Of a stretch of 64,000 nt of DNA, positions 9,547 to 22,300 are shown piece by piece. Within the stretch, counting starts at the first letter, position 1, and every line of letters begins with the position of its first letter. The notes beneath the pieces were generated by a model. It was not told the DNA's origin. It did no database searches and worked only from the letters and a program-made list of their open reading frames with translations. A program made the position numbers and the translations under genes. The DNA is from Photorhabdus sp. CRCIA-P01 (GTDB taxonomy: Bacteria > Pseudomonadota > Gammaproteobacteria > Enterobacterales > Enterobacteriaceae): contig NZ_NMQR01000006.1 of NCBI RefSeq assembly GCF_003545805.1, forward strand, positions 108,405 to 172,404, given 5' to 3'.

Positions 9547-12500
9547 TTACCCTAACTGCTTACGAGCATTACGGAAAACTCGCAGCCACGGGCCATCTTC
9601 GCTCCACTCATTTGGATGCCAGGAGTTATTCACCGTGCGGGATACCCTCTCTGGATGTGGCATCATCACAGTTGCCCGCCCATCAAGGCTGGTGACTGCG
9701 GTAATACCATTCACTGAACCATTGGGGTTAGCCGGGTAGTTTTCCGTAACCTGACCATAGTTGTTCACGTAACGCAGAGCCACTAACTGGTTGCTTTCAA
9801 GCATCTTAAGATGCTGGCTATCGCGGAATTCCACTTGTCCTTCACCATGAGAAACCGCAATCGGTATACGAGAACCGACCATATCTTGCAAGAACAGTGA
9901 CGGGCTGTCAGTAATTTCCACCAAACTGAACCGAGCTTCAAAACGTTCTGAACGGTTACGGACAAAACGCGGCCAATGTTCTGCACCTGGGATCAACTCC
10001 CGTAAGTTAGACATCATCTGGCAACCATTACAAACACCAAGCGCCAATGTATCCGGTCGTGCAAAGAAAGCCGCAAATTCATCACGAACACGCCCATTGA
10101 ACAGAATTGATTTCGCCCAACCTTCACCTGCCCCCAACACATCACCATAGGAGAAGCCACCACAAGCAACCAGTGTCTGGAATTGGCTCAATCCAATGCG
10201 CCCAGACAACAAATCGCTCATATGAACATCAATCGCCTCAAAACCGGCTTGGTGGAACGCGGCGGCCATTTCAACATGAGAGTTAACGCCTTGTTCACGC
10301 AGTACCGCCACTTTCGGCTTTATCTGCTGCAAAATGTAAGGCGCCGCAATATCGTCTGAAATATCAAAGGTCAGTTTTACATTCAGTCCTGGGTCCTGAT
10401 TATCCTGTTTAGCCTGATGTTCCTGATCTGCACACTCCGGGTTATCACGCAGACGCTGCATTTGCCATGTGGTTTCTGCCCACCATAAGCGCAAGGTACT
10501 GCGATTCTGGCGGTATACCTCAGTATTGCCACTAAAGATAACAAAATCATCACCTGCCTTGGCTTTACCCAGATAATGCACGCAATCGGCCAGACCATGT
10601 TCTGCTAAAACACTTTCAACAAATCCTCTATCCGATGCTCGAATCTGAACGACAGCACCCAACTCTTCGGTAAAGAGGGCAGCCAGAATATCTTCATCAA
10701 ATACACTGATATCAGCTTCAATGCCACAATGCCCGGCAAAAGCCATTTCAGCCAAGGTTACCAGTAAACCACCATCAGAGCGGTCGTGATAGGCCAGTAA
10801 TTTTTGTTCCGAAATCAGTTGCTGAATCACATTGAAGAAACCAGCCAATTGCTCAGCACTACGTACATCCGCAGTTTTATTACCCAGTTGACGGTAAACT
10901 TGTGCCAATGCGGTACCGCCCAGTGTATTCTTCCCTTGACCCAGATCGATTAACAATAACGCATTATCTTCATCAGTGGAAAGTTCAGGCGTGACTGTAC
11001 GGCGGACATCTTCCACTCTGGCAAAAGCGGTAATCACCAGTGATAAAGGTGCCGTCATCTCACGCTCTTCACTTTGTTCATGCCAACGGGTTTTCATCGA
11101 CATGGAATCTTTACCCACCGGAATAGTCAACCCTAGCGCAGGACACAATTCCTCACCCACCGCTTTCACCGCTGCATACAAACCAGCATCTTCGCCAGGA
11201 TGACCCGCAGCAGACATCCAGTTAGCTGAAAGTTTAATGCGTTTTAAATCCTGGACATAAGCAGAAGCGATATTGGTCAGTGCTTCACCGACCGCCATTC
11301 GGGCGGAAGCAGCAAAATCCAGCAAAGCGACCGGCGCACGTTCACCCATGGACATTGCTTCACCATAGTAGCTATCAAGGCTGGCGGTGGTAACAGCACA
11401 GTCCGCAACTGGAATCTGCCACGGACCCACCATTTGATCACGGGAAACCATGCCTGTCACAGAGCGATCACCTATCGTTATCAGGAAGGTTTTTTCTGCC
11501 ACAGCCGGCAAATGCATAATGCGTTTCACAGCTTCCGCCAGATCGATATCCCGACGCTCAAGGCTTTCACCGCTCGCTTTTAATGTACTGACATTACGCA
11601 ACATTCTTGGCGTTTTACCTAGCAGTACATCCAGAGGCATATCGATTGGCTGGTTATCAAAATGTTCATCATTAAGCCGTAAATGACGTTCCTCTGTTGC
11701 CTCACCGATAATGGCGTAAGGTGCACGCTCTCGCCGACAAATCTCTTCAAACAACGGAAGTTGTTCCGGCTCAACAGCCAGCACATAACGCTCTTGTGAT
11801 TCGTTACACCAGACTTCCAGCGGGCTCATCCCCGGCTCATCATTAAGAATTCTGCGTAACTCAAATCGTCCACCACGACCACCATCACTGACCAGTTCAG
11901 GCATGGCATTGGAAAGCCCACCCGCCCCCACATCATGAATAAACAGGATCGGGTTGTTTTCGCCTAACTGCCAACAGCGATCGATCACCTCCTGACAACG
12001 GCGTTCCATTTCCGGGTTATCCCGTTGAACCGAAGCAAAATCCAAATCAGCATCGGATTGCCCCGATGCCATAGAAGATGCGGCACCACCACCCAAGCCA
12101 ATGTTCATGGACGGGCCACCGAGCACAATCAGTTTTGCGCCAACAGAAATTTCACCCTTTTTGACATGTTCATCACGGATATTACCGATCCCACCCGCCA
12201 GCATAATTGGCTTGTGATAGCCCCGTAATTCGCTGCCGTTATGGCTGTTTACTTTTTCTTCATAGGTACGGAAATAACCCAACAACGCCGGACGACCAAA
12301 TTCATTATTAAATGCCGCGCCCCCTAAGGGGCCCTCCATCATGATATCCAGAGCACTGACAATACGCTCCGGTTTACCGAAATCCTCTTCCCATGGCTGT
12401 TCAAAACCCGGTATCCGCAGATTGGATACCGAAAATCCCACCAGACCCGCTTTTGGCTTAGCACCACGACCGGTCGCCCCTTCATCGCGGATTTCACCAC

Positions 12501-13434
12501 CAGAACCGGTCGATGCACCCGGCCAAGGAGAAATCGCAGTCGGGTGATTATGCGTTTCCACTTTCATCAGAATATGAGCCTGCTCCTGATGGTAATCATA
12601 TGAACCGTTTTCCGCACCAGCAAAGAAACGACCAACAGAAGATCCCTCCATCACCGCGGCATTATCTTTATAGGCTGACAGGACATAATCAGGTGTCTGC
12701 TCATAGGTGTTTTTAATCATTTTGAACAATGATTTTGGCTGCTCCTGACCATCAATAATCCAATCAGCATTAAAGATTTTATGACGGCAATGTTCTGAAT
12801 TAGCCTGAGCAAACATATAAAGCTCAACATCTGTTGGATTGCGCCCTAATTTCTGGAAAGCGTCCATCAGATAATCAATTTCATCCGGGGCCAACGCCAA
12901 TCCAAGTTCAATATTGGCAGTTTCTAACGCACTGCGTCCTGCTTGCAGAATATCAATGCGTTTTAACGGAACGGGTTGCTGACGAGAAAATAATTTCTCC
13001 GCCTGTTCCAATTGAGTAAAGACCGTTTCCATCATCCGATCATGCAGCAGTGATGACAATATTTGCCACTGTGTATCACTCATTTCACCACTTTGGATGT
13101 AATAAGCCAGGCCACGCTCCAGACGCACAACCTGGGACAGGCCACAATTGTGAGCAATATCGGTTGCTTTGGAAGACCACGGGGAAATCGTTCCCGGACG
13201 AGGCGTCACTAACAGCAATGTACCTTGGGGTTCATGTTCAGCCAGCGAAGGTCCATATTTTAATAATTGTTGTAACTTTGCTGAATCAACATCACTCAAA
13301 GGTGCATGAATCTCTGCGAAATGAACATATTCGGCATAAATATCATTGACCGGAAGTTGCTGTTCTTGGCACACGGAAAGGAGTTTAGTGATACGAAATG
13401 CAGATAAAGCAGGTGAACCACGTAGAATTTTCAT
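9547..13434 (-). CDS. purL: Phosphoribosylformylglycinamidine synthase
   Basis: The fourth step of purine synthesis, turning FGAR, glutamine and ATP into FGAM in the cytosol. It is the large single-chain form: an N-terminal PurS-like domain, two PurM-like ATP-binding halves (for instance [20 protein letters not shown] and [12 protein letters not shown]), and a C-terminal glutaminase domain with the nucleophile Cys1135 in [12 protein letters not shown] and a late PHPERV motif. The start [13 protein letters not shown] gives 1295 residues, the E. coli length. A longer frame with 21 extra residues is rejected because its extension would run toward the PurR box. Transcribed away from mltF. Confidence 0.98.
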   Translation of the reverse strand: MKILRGSPALSAFRITKLLSVCQEQQLPVNDIYAEYVHFAEIHAPLSDVDSAKLQQLLKYGPSLAEHEPQGTLLLVTPRPGTISPWSSKATDIAHNCGLSQVVRLERGLAYYIQSGEMSDTQWQILSSLLHDRMMETVFTQLEQAEKLFSRQQPVPLKRIDILQAGRSALETANIELGLALAPDEIDYLMDAFQKLGRNPTDVELYMFAQANSEHCRHKIFNADWIIDGQEQPKSLFKMIKNTYEQTPDYVLSAYKDNAAVMEGSSVGRFFAGAENGSYDYHQEQAHILMKVETHNHPTAISPWPGASTGSGGEIRDEGATGRGAKPKAGLVGFSVSNLRIPGFEQPWEEDFGKPERIVSALDIMMEGPLGGAAFNNEFGRPALLGYFRTYEEKVNSHNGSELRGYHKPIMLAGGIGNIRDEHVKKGEISVGAKLIVLGGPSMNIGLGGGAASSMASGQSDADLDFASVQRDNPEMERRCQEVIDRCWQLGENNPILFIHDVGAGGLSNAMPELVSDGGRGGRFELRRILNDEPGMSPLEVWCNESQERYVLAVEPEQLPLFEEICRRERAPYAIIGEATEERHLRLNDEHFDNQPIDMPLDVLLGKTPRMLRNVSTLKASGESLERRDIDLAEAVKRIMHLPAVAEKTFLITIGDRSVTGMVSRDQMVGPWQIPVADCAVTTASLDSYYGEAMSMGERAPVALLDFAASARMAVGEALTNIASAYVQDLKRIKLSANWMSAAGHPGEDAGLYAAVKAVGEELCPALGLTIPVGKDSMSMKTRWHEQSEEREMTAPLSLVITAFARVEDVRRTVTPELSTDEDNALLLIDLGQGKNTLGGTALAQVYRQLGNKTADVRSAEQLAGFFNVIQQLISEQKLLAYHDRSDGGLLVTLAEMAFAGHCGIEADISVFDEDILAALFTEELGAVVQIRASDRGFVESVLAEHGLADCVHYLGKAKAGDDFVIFSGNTEVYRQNRSTLRLWWAETTWQMQRLRDNPECADQEHQAKQDNQDPGLNVKLTFDISDDIAAPYILQQIKPKVAVLREQGVNSHVEMAAAFHQAGFEAIDVHMSDLLSGRIGLSQFQTLVACGGFSYGDVLGAGEGWAKSILFNGRVRDEFAAFFARPDTLALGVCNGCQMMSNLRELIPGAEHWPRFVRNRSERFEARFSLVEITDSPSLFLQDMVGSRIPIAVSHGEGQVEFRDSQHLKMLESNQLVALRYVNNYGQVTENYPANPNGSVNGITAVTSLDGRATVMMPHPERVSRTVNNSWHPNEWSEDGPWLRVFRNARKQLG

Positions 13435-13518
13435 AGTAATCAATTCTCTCATCTTAGAAGCAAAGCTTAATAGATGTCTAAGGGGAAATGGGCCCATTAT
13501 AGAGGATTGTCATCCATG

Positions 13519-13534
13519 ACGAAACCGTTTGCGT
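13519..13534. promoter_or_regulatory. PurR operator of purL
   Basis: On the minus strand the sequence ACGCAAACGGTTTCGT matches the PurR consensus (ACGCAAACGTTTTCNT) at all but one position. It lies 85 bases upstream of the purL start, so purL should be repressed when purines are plentiful. Confidence 0.85.
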
Positions 13535-13701
13535 GACGATTATTACAGCCAATTATCCTATGGATAAGTCATGCAAATAGTATCAATTAGATTGCACAGC
13601 CAGTTTTTGTTCCGCAAAATGCTCAATCACTGGAAATTCAACCAATAACAATATAGCGCGTTTCCACATAGCACCATACCACGTTACACAGAGATAACCG
13701 T

Positions 13702-15114
13702 TTGAATAATATAAAAATAAATTATTTCGTTATCATTGTTATCGCTCTTTTTTCTGCTGCCATCATCAGTCTGAACATCAGTTGGCCGAATAAACAACAG
13801 GAGCAGCTTAACAGGATCATGACCAGAGGAGAGCTACGGATTAGTACCATTAGCTCACCTCTGATTCACCTTACCAGTAAGAAAGAACCAAATGGATTTG
13901 ATTACGAGCTGGCACAACGCTTTGCTGATTATCTTGGCGTCAAATTGGCAATCAAATTCAGAACAAATATCAATCAATTATTCGATGACCTGGAAAAGGG
14001 TGAAGCTGATTTTCTGGCCGCCGGCTTGACCTATCATCAAGAAAGATTGGCTCAAACCCGCGCAGGTCCGGCTTACTATTCTGTCTCTCAGCAACTGATT
14101 TATCGCAAAGGAACTCCACGCCCTCGCTCTTTTAAAGACTTAAAAGGCAAACTGCTAGTCGCTTCTGGTTCTGCACATGCCAGCACATTGAAAAAGTTAA
14201 ATACAGATCTGCATGAGATCGAATGGGAGGAGACACAACAATATAACACTCGCGAACTACTGGAACAGGTATCAGAAGGTAAACTGGATTATACGTTAGG
14301 TGACTCAATTAATGTCGCGTTACAACAACGTACTCACCCTAATCTGGCCGTTGCTTTTGATGTTAGCGAAGATAACCCGCTGACATGGTATTTAAAACGC
14401 ATTGACGACTACAGCCTTTATGCTGCCATGCTGGATTTTTTCAGCCAGCTAACGGAAAAAAATGTCATGCCACGATTGGAAGAGAAATACTTTGGTCATG
14501 TCAACTCATTTGATTATTTCGATACACTCTCTTTTTTAAGTGCCATCAATAATATTCTGCCTACCTATCGGCCACTATTTGAAAAATATTCCGGTGATAT
14601 CAGCTGGCAACTGCTCGCTGCCATTGCCTGGCAAGAGTCTCATTGGGATCCACAGGCAACCTCACCCACGGGTGTGCGTGGCCTGATGATGTTAACCAGC
14701 CAGACCGCTAAAGGGTTAGGCGTCGTTGATCGCCTTGATCCAGAGGAGAGTATTCAGGGAGGCGCGATCTATCTGCAAAACCTAATGAAACGACTACCTG
14801 AAAATATCCCTAAAGATGAGCGTATCTGGTTTGCACTGGCAGCTTACAATATGGGTTATGGACATATGCTGGATGCCCGCAAACTGACGGCATCACAGAA
14901 AGGAAATCCCGATAGCTGGCTTGATGTCAAAAAACGGATTCCACTATTAAGCCAGAAAAAATATTATACAAATACCACCTATGGCTATGCCCGTGGACAT
15001 GAAGCTTATCGCTACATTGAAAATATTCGCCGTTATCAGCTTAGTTTAGTCGGATATTTACAGGCCAAAGAAAACCGGAAAAAATTAATTTCCCAAGAAA
15101 ACCAACCAAAATAA
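13702..15114 (+). CDS. mltF: Membrane-bound lytic transglycosylase F
   Basis: Cleaves the glycan strand of peptidoglycan, leaving 1,6-anhydro ends, at the outer membrane facing the periplasm. A hydrophobic segment near the N-terminus ([15 protein letters not shown]) is the export signal. It is followed by a solute-binding-protein-like regulatory domain (about residues 40-265) and a Slt-type catalytic domain (about 290-450) with the catalytic Glu312 in [19 protein letters not shown] and the conserved [10 protein letters not shown]. The start is a TTG; it aligns with the N-terminus of E. coli MltF. At 470 residues it is shorter than the 518 of E. coli, the loss being at the C-terminal tail. Divergent from purL, as in enteric bacteria. 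Confidence 0.95.
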   Translation: MNNIKINYFVIIVIALFSAAIISLNISWPNKQQEQLNRIMTRGELRISTISSPLIHLTSKKEPNGFDYELAQRFADYLGVKLAIKFRTNINQLFDDLEKGEADFLAAGLTYHQERLAQTRAGPAYYSVSQQLIYRKGTPRPRSFKDLKGKLLVASGSAHASTLKKLNTDLHEIEWEETQQYNTRELLEQVSEGKLDYTLGDSINVALQQRTHPNLAVAFDVSEDNPLTWYLKRIDDYSLYAAMLDFFSQLTEKNVMPRLEEKYFGHVNSFDYFDTLSFLSAINNILPTYRPLFEKYSGDISWQLLAAIAWQESHWDPQATSPTGVRGLMMLTSQTAKGLGVVDRLDPEESIQGGAIYLQNLMKRLPENIPKDERIWFALAAYNMGYGHMLDARKLTASQKGNPDSWLDVKKRIPLLSQKKYYTNTTYGYARGHEAYRYIENIRRYQLSLVGYLQAKENRKKLISQENQPK

Positions 15115-15243
15115 GTAAACAAATATAAGGCTCTAAGAAGTCAATTACAGCCATTATATATCCTCAGTTATATTATGTTTGACAGCTAATCCGACTAACC
15201 ATACTAAATTCGTCAGGACGCGATCTCTCCCAAAGGATAAATC

Positions 15244-17550
15244 ATGATTAATTTAGACATTAACGAACAAAATAAAATTATGGTCGTCAGCAGCCATGTA
15301 TTTAACCCGACGACTGCAAATGGCCGAGCCTTTACAGAGTTAATCGAAGCATTAAAAAAGAACAATTTCTCTGTTATCCTGGCTGCGACATTCCAAGATG
15401 GTATAGCTACCGTTTGTTCTGATTCCTCACTATGCTGTATTTTTGTTGATTGGACTTCAGGAGATAATAACTATGAATCTCATAAACAAGTCCTAGAATT
15501 ACTGCAAGAAATACGCAAACACAATACAACCATTCCGGTACTGTTAACCGCGGAATATTCCAGCATCGACACGCTGACGCTTGAAGTCATGGGATTGGCA
15601 AATGAATTCGTCTGGATGCTTGAAGACACAGCTGGATTTATCGCCTCTCGCGCCAGTTCGCTAATTAAGAAATATTATGCTCAATTATTACCGCCTTTCA
15701 CTCGTGCATTACTGCAATACACCCAAGAATCACCAGAATATTCCTGGACTGCTCCTGGACATCAGGGTGGTGTCGCGCTTACTAAGACAGCGGTAGGAAG
15801 AGAATTAATTAATTTCTTTGGGGAAAATTTATTCCGCAGTGATATTGGAATAGAAAGAAAAATACTTGGCTCACTGCTAGATCATACAGGTGCTATTAAA
15901 GAATCAGAAGAATATGCCGCAACTATTTTTGGTGCCCATCAAAGCTATTGCGTTCTTAACGGCACTTCGGGTTCTAACCGTATTATCATGGGTGCCATTA
16001 TTGGTGAGAAAGAAATTGTTATATGCGATCGCAATTGCCATAAATCTATTGGGCAAGGTTTAATAATGACTGGAGCTTTGCCCATCTATCTTATTCCTCA
16101 ACGCAACCGCTATGGCATTATTGGTCCCATTCCCAGAGATCAATTTCAACCAGAATATATCCAACAACTCATTGATAAACACCCGTTAAAAGCGATCGCA
16201 ATAGACAATAAGCCTGTTTATGCGGTCATCACCAACTGTACTTATGATGGAATATGTTATCACGCAGAACAAGCACAAGATTTACTCGCAAAAAGTGTTG
16301 ATCAAATTCACTTTGATGAAGCTTGGTTTGCTTATGCTCGTTTTAACCCTATGTATAAACATCGTTACTCAATGCGTGATGACCCAAATGATTTTGACAA
16401 TAATGGCCCGACAATATTTGCCACTCAATCCACGCATAAGATGTTGGCAGCGCTATCACAATCATCCTATATCCATATCCGCAATGGTAAAAAACCCGTT
16501 GAACATTCCCGTTTCAACGAGTCTTATATGATGCATTCCACAACGTCACCGCTATATTCGCTGATCGCCACTAATGAAATTGGAGCGGCCATGATGGATG
16601 GCCCGCAGGGGCAAAGACTGATACAAAATGCGATTAATGAAGCCGTCGACTTCCGTCTGACATTAGCAAAAACCCATCATCAATTTAAACAAAAAGATGA
16701 TTGGTTCTTCTTACCTTGGAATGCCAGAGAGATTATCAGCGCGGATAACAGTAAATTAATTCCTTTCCATGAAGCGAGCAGAGAACAATTGGCAACGGAC
16801 CCTTCCTGTTGGGTATTAAAAGAGGGAGACAAATGGCATGGATTTACCAATCTATCAGAGGAATGGTGCCTGTTAGATCCAACAAAAGTCGGTATTTTAT
16901 GCCCAGGAATGAATGATAATGATGAATTACTGGAAAATGGCATTCCAGCCGAAATTCTTTCCGCTTATCTTAGTCAGCATGATATTGTGCCGGCACGTAC
17001 CACCGATTTTATCGTTCTTTGCCTGTTTTCTATTGGTGTCACCAAAGGTAAATGGGGAACATTGATCAATGTATTGTTAAATTTCAAAAAACACTATGAC
17101 GCGAATACTTCACTTAAACAATGTTTGCCAAAACTCACGAAAGAATACCCTGAATATTATGAAAATATGGGACTCAAAGACATTTCAGATAAAATATTTG
17201 GGTATATAAAAGAATATGAAATGGATATTGAACAAAAGAAATCATTTAGCCAATTACCTGAAATAGTGAAACTCCCCCGACAAGCACACCTTGATCATAT
17301 GGGGGGCCGTACTGAACATATTCCACTTAATGAACTGGCAGGACGCATATCGGCTGTGAGTGTCATTCCTTATCCACCAGGTATACCAATAATCCTACCG
17401 GGAGAACGTTTTGGTGATGAACATACGCCCCGGTTACAATATATTCGCCAACTCGGTGAATGGAATAAAAGGTTCCCAGGCTTCGAAAAAATCCTGGAAG
17501 GCGCGGAGATGATAAACGACGAGTACCATATATGGGTACTAAAAGAGTGA
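15244..17550 (+). CDS. adiA: Biodegradative arginine decarboxylase (AdiA-like)
   Basis: A PLP-dependent fold-type I decarboxylase, probably turning arginine into agmatine and consuming a proton. An N-terminal receiver-like wing domain (about 1-140) is followed by the PLP domain and the C-terminal domain. The PLP lysine is Lys399 in ATQSTHKML. Other stretches run close to E. coli AdiA as I remember it: YSWTAPGHQGGV, GSLLDHTGA, NGTSGSNR, DRNCHKSI, RNRYGIIGPI and SVIPYPPGIP. Those point to AdiA rather than the shorter lysine or ornithine enzymes, though substrate specificity is not proven. At 768 residues it is slightly longer than AdiA. No antiporter adiC or regulator adiY is in the window. It has a clean AAGGA ribosome site and ends 11 bases from tadA, tail to tail. 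Confidence 0.85.
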   Translation: MINLDINEQNKIMVVSSHVFNPTTANGRAFTELIEALKKNNFSVILAATFQDGIATVCSDSSLCCIFVDWTSGDNNYESHKQVLELLQEIRKHNTTIPVLLTAEYSSIDTLTLEVMGLANEFVWMLEDTAGFIASRASSLIKKYYAQLLPPFTRALLQYTQESPEYSWTAPGHQGGVALTKTAVGRELINFFGENLFRSDIGIERKILGSLLDHTGAIKESEEYAATIFGAHQSYCVLNGTSGSNRIIMGAIIGEKEIVICDRNCHKSIGQGLIMTGALPIYLIPQRNRYGIIGPIPRDQFQPEYIQQLIDKHPLKAIAIDNKPVYAVITNCTYDGICYHAEQAQDLLAKSVDQIHFDEAWFAYARFNPMYKHRYSMRDDPNDFDNNGPTIFATQSTHKMLAALSQSSYIHIRNGKKPVEHSRFNESYMMHSTTSPLYSLIATNEIGAAMMDGPQGQRLIQNAINEAVDFRLTLAKTHHQFKQKDDWFFLPWNAREIISADNSKLIPFHEASREQLATDPSCWVLKEGDKWHGFTNLSEEWCLLDPTKVGILCPGMNDNDELLENGIPAEILSAYLSQHDIVPARTTDFIVLCLFSIGVTKGKWGTLINVLLNFKKHYDANTSLKQCLPKLTKEYPEYYENMGLKDISDKIFGYIKEYEMDIEQKKSFSQLPEIVKLPRQAHLDHMGGRTEHIPLNELAGRISAVSVIPYPPGIPIILPGERFGDEHTPRLQYIRQLGEWNKRFPGFEKILEGAEMINDEYHIWVLKE

Positions 17551-17561
17551 ATCAATAATAT

Positions 17562-18113
<552 letters not shown>

Positions 18114-18267
18114 TTATTTTACCTATTTTCCAGATATATTTTCTTATTATTACATTGGGAATATATATCCGAGATCATTTTATATATTTCTTATCACTAT
18201 AAGATCCCCAGGATTAATAGAAAAATATATAATGAAATTCTATTTCATGACATTCACACATTCCCTT

Positions 18268-18307
18268 TAAATAATAAACCGAAACAAGTTCGGCTTATTA
18301 TTCATTT
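18268..18307 (-). terminator. Terminator-like hairpin after the left tail-fibre gene
   Basis: On the minus strand AATAATAAGCCGAA pairs with TTCGGTTTATTATT around a short loop, 10 to 50 bases after the fibre gene stop. The stem is mostly A/T. Confidence 0.5.
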
Positions 18308-18318
18308 TAAAGTGTTAA

Positions 18319-18915
18319 TTAAAAACCGATTGCGAAATAATCTCCATATACATAAGTATCATTAGCAGATAACTTAATTTCAGTTCCATAAGCGTTAACA
18401 GTTCGCGCGGCAACCCAAGAGTAAAAAGTATTCAATGTCCCGTTAGGTGCTGCTGACATCAGAAATATCCAATCACCAACAGGTGACATAAAAACCTTCA
18501 GACAACCATGCTTAAAAGATGTTGGTAAAATAACTTTGTTTATCGCTAATGGAGTAAAATTATGTCTTCCCCATTGAAGTATCAACCCACCCGGCAGTTG
18601 TTGATAACCATTAGGTGATAAATTACCAGGGAGTTGTTTATTCATATGACACTGTAATGAATCAGTAAAAGTCTTATTAAGGGTTGCCAAATCGCCATTA
18701 TCCAAAACATCCTTTCCACATTGCTCTGACATAAAATTAGCTACGACAGACGCTATTGTTGACGACTGACGTAATGCCTTATTTAATACATGAGTAGTAA
18801 TATCTTCTGGTGGAAACCCAGTTTGTAAATTCTGACTTTTTTCATATCTTTCCTGACTGACTACATTAGCATTATTACCAATAGAAAACGCTTTAAAGTC
18901 ATTCTTATTACTCAT
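18319..18915 (-). CDS. Tail-fibre-like protein, left copy
   Basis: A 198-residue protein with the fibre head shared by the right-hand copies (NDFKAFSIGNNANVVSQE, LNKALRQSSTIASVVANF, DVLDNGD; about residues 1-95), followed by a different C-terminal part (HMNKQLPGNLSPNGYQQLPG, LILQWGRHNF) like the receptor-proximal end of phage fibres. The motif GYQQLPGGLILQWG is typical of gp53-like fibre tips. It reads away from the MARTX gene side and has a good ribosome site (GAGGGATAA ATG). There are no tail structural genes near it, so it is an orphan or donor copy. Residues about 23-55 are encoded by DNA identical to the copy at 32778. Confidence 0.8.
   Translation of the reverse strand: MSNKNDFKAFSIGNNANVVSQERYEKSQNLQTGFPPEDITTHVLNKALRQSSTIASVVANFMSEQCGKDVLDNGDLATLNKTFTDSLQCHMNKQLPGNLSPNGYQQLPGGLILQWGRHNFTPLAINKVILPTSFKHGCLKVFMSPVGDWIFLMSAAPNGTLNTFYSWVAARTVNAYGTEIKLSANDTYVYGDYFAIGF
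18752..18847 (-). repeat. 96-bp perfect inverted repeat, left copy
   Basis: Reading on the minus strand, this stretch is identical base for base to the plus strand at 32778-32873. Both copies lie in the fibre head coding region and enclose the whole MARTX gene in inverted orientation. Confidence 0.9.
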
Positions 18916-19263
18916 TTATCCCTCACAAAAAACAATAGATTTCATTTACTAAAAATTTATTTAAATAGAAACTTTCAAATACAAAGATAAAGATAAAGAT
19001 AAAGATAACATCAATGTAAAAACAAGCAATAAACTTATTTTAATCATTATGTTATTAAAGAAAATATAACAAAACAAACCGACTCCACCTCAGCAATAAT
19101 AGCATTACATATACCCACAAAAAAATCCTAATACGTTATCGAAATAAATAATTCATGACAATAATCAGAAATATTATTACTTCTTGCATTCTTATAATAA
19201 ATTCAACATTAACAAATAAAACTCAGAAATAGTACCAACTTAAACTTCACAAAAAAACAAAAA
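18916..19263. other. AT-rich spacer between fibre gene and MARTX gene
   Basis: Very AT-rich, with no coding frame worth naming. It contains the leader of the minus-strand fibre gene, including a run of four AAAGAT hexamer repeats near 18980-19005. No clear promoter is called. Confidence 0.4.
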
Positions 19264-19298
19264 AATAGCCCACATTATCTGTGAGCTATTTTTATTTC
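19264..19298 (-). terminator. Terminator of the MARTX gene
   Basis: On the minus strand AATAGCTCACA pairs with TGTGGGCTATT and is followed by a run of seven T. It begins about 35 bases after the toxin stop codon. Confidence 0.8.
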
Positions 19299-19333
19299 TA
19301 CGACAATTATTTTGCTGATTTACAGAGAGCTAA

Positions 19334-22300
19334 TTAAGCAAATTTTCCCTTGCCAAGAGTTACATCGGCCCATGCCGTGGCAACAGCAGCTCTCGCCTTA
19401 CTGCCCAGACTCTCAATAAAACCATTATCGCCCACTGTCGGGGAAAAACTACTCATTGCCTGAATCAATGAATCAACCACATTGTCAGAAAGTGCCGTAA
19501 ATTTATACTCGCCTGATTTGTCTTTATCCCCCATCTGCGTCACTAATTTGGCACGATGACCATTAAAGTAATCATTAAAGGTAACTGAACCCACCGATTC
19601 AAAGATCTCCTGAGCAGTGTTGTCCTGAGTATGGCGGTTCACTGACAGCACCAAATCATATCCACTGCGCTGGAACCATAAGTCCTTCCAATCAACACCA
19701 TTAAACAAGATCATATCTTCTGCGTTGATATCGTTAACCCGGTTATCAATCACTTCTGCGCTGACCACAAAGCTATCGACACCGGCTCCACCCTGGAAGC
19801 TGTTCTGATAACCGCCCAGCACTAACAAATCCTGTCCATCACCGCCGTTAAACTGGCTGAACTTCGAAATCGCAGCAGCTATTAAGTGATCATCACCTTC
19901 TCCGCCATTAATCATCGCATGGTAGCCCATCAGCTTAATCGTATCATTACCGGAATAACCATCGATCCGGTTGTCATTGCCAAATACTCTGGCAAAGTCA
20001 TCGCCTTCACCTAAATCAACCCGGTTGTTATTGCCGATGGTCACCGCGTAGTCCTGACCTGCCCCAGTATCCACCCGGTTATAGTTACCGGAAGTCACGA
20101 CGTAATCCTGCCCATTACCCGCATCAATAAGGCCGCCTTCACCAAAGACAAATGTCTGGTCATTACCTTCGCCCATAAAGACATGGTTAATACGTCCGGC
20201 TACCACGGCGGTATCATCACCATTGCCGCCAAACATCCAGTTTTCACGCCCCATGAGAACGCCCATATCATTACCTTCACCACCCGTAAAGATATTGGAT
20301 GTTCCTAGCGAGTAATAAACATCATCACCGCGACCACCCCAGAAGTTGTTGTTATCGCCCAAATAGGCACCGAGATCTTTACCGTCACCACCCCAGTTGA
20401 AGTTATAATTTCCCAACGACACATTAATATCGCCATCTCCTTGCAGATGACCACTGTTACGCAGGAAATCAAAGGTTTTTTGCTTCATATTGAGCAGATC
20501 TGCGGTTAGATTCTCTTTCAAATTGGTCACTAATGATTGCATCTCTGCTTGTTTATCTTTGCTAAACATCGTTGCAAACAGGTTAGGTAAATTCAGCGAA
20601 TTAAAACCAAATGCACGTTCTGCTTTGCTATTAGCCTGAGCGTTATCTCCGTTGGTGCTAACCACCGCGCCTTGTTCCTGATTTTTATCGGGTGCTTTCT
20701 CTTTCAAGCCATGACTTTCCGCAAATGTCCTGACCCCATCTTCTCCCGCTTTGATGCCGGCCTCCAAACTATCCAGCAATTTCCCCGGGTTGGTGAAGGT
20801 TGCCAGTTGATCACCACTAAATTCCTTTATCACTTCCAGCATCTCTTTTAGCATCACCTCGCCATCAACAGGCTTGCCCGTGCGGGAAACAATACGTCCA
20901 TCCGCGGTGTAATCCACACCAAAAATATCCGCCAAAGTGGTATCCGCCCCCACCTCCGATAATCGGCCAAGCAGCTTATTCTGAAGCTGACGCGGTAAAT
21001 CCTGCGGGGTATAGGTGAAGGTTGTTTTCGCCATACCCGTTGCCGAGTATTGCTGGGTCATCAGACCAAACAGTGAACCCAGATTGGTATCCAAAATTGA
21101 CTGAATATTGTCACCGAACGTAAAGTTCCAGTTGCCGGTCGTCACCTGAATATCAGCGCCACGCCCGCCAACAGCAAAGTTGAAGGCCAGCTTCTGATTA
21201 GCCTGACGGAATTTATCTGCCCGGCTCATTTTGCCCATTTCAATGCTATTGCCATTTTCACCTAACCACTGATTAAATTTCTTATTCAGTGCTGATTCGG
21301 CGTCATTCTGCAAACCACGGCTGCTACGTTCATGTTGTGAGTCCAAATCAAGCAGCGTTTTGTAATCCACGCTACTAGTTTGGTCTAAACCAGACATATC
21401 ACGCACAAACTTCCTCGCTCCGGCAATTGTCCATTGCTGATCTTGTGCCGCTAACCAATCCTGCGTTTCACCGGAACGAGCAATACCTTTCAATACCTCA
21501 GCAATACGGGCAGTATCATCAAATGGATTGACCAACGGTGGCGTTGGGATGGATTTATCCATCATCACAATCAAGTCATTACTGCGTCCTTGATTGAAAC
21601 TGACATTACGGTTACCAATAAACATCTGCGCACCTTCAAGCGCCTGATGGCCGCCTATATCAACGCTATGTTTGCTATCACCATGACCAATGTGAACCAT
21701 CACATTGTTGTCACCGAAAGCCAGCGATTTAAAACCACCGGTTCCCACTTTAATACCTACGTTCGAGGTTCCCCAATTAAGCGCCGTAAACTCTCCTTCA
21801 CCGACATCCACTTGGATATTACCGGAGTAACTGAGCTGACGATGCGAGTTATCGCTGGTATTAACCTTTTCACGCTTTTGTGGCTTAATGAAAATTTCTG
21901 TGTTATCCGCAATTTCCCCTTTGGTAACCGAATCAGCCTGCGTATACCCGACTTTAGCGAAGTCGATATCGCTTTCAGCAATACCACGACGAACCTGTTC
22001 GGTATGCGTTATCAGTTTATTCTCAGCATTCAAGCTCAATACAATTTTGTTATCAGGCGAGTTGTTAACCCATTGGTTATTTTCGTCACGGGTAAATTTA
22101 CGGCCTGTTGCGTCAACCGCAACTTCGCTACTACGGGCTGACACATCACTGCGAATGCCTTGTTTATCCAATTCAGTAATAAAGCGACGCGCAAAGCCAT
22201 CCCGTTTATCATCACTAATCAGTGAACAACCCACCAAACTGATGTGATCGGGTTTGCTGATGGCCTGTTTGCCCAGCTTAGCCGCCTGATAAAACTGATT

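Noticed and set aside
21590..22247. Open frames of 119 and 183 codons on the plus strand inside the MARTX gene
   Set aside because: They lie antisense to the toxin in a region fully explained by it, and their composition follows from its codons. No ribosome site or known motif is seen.
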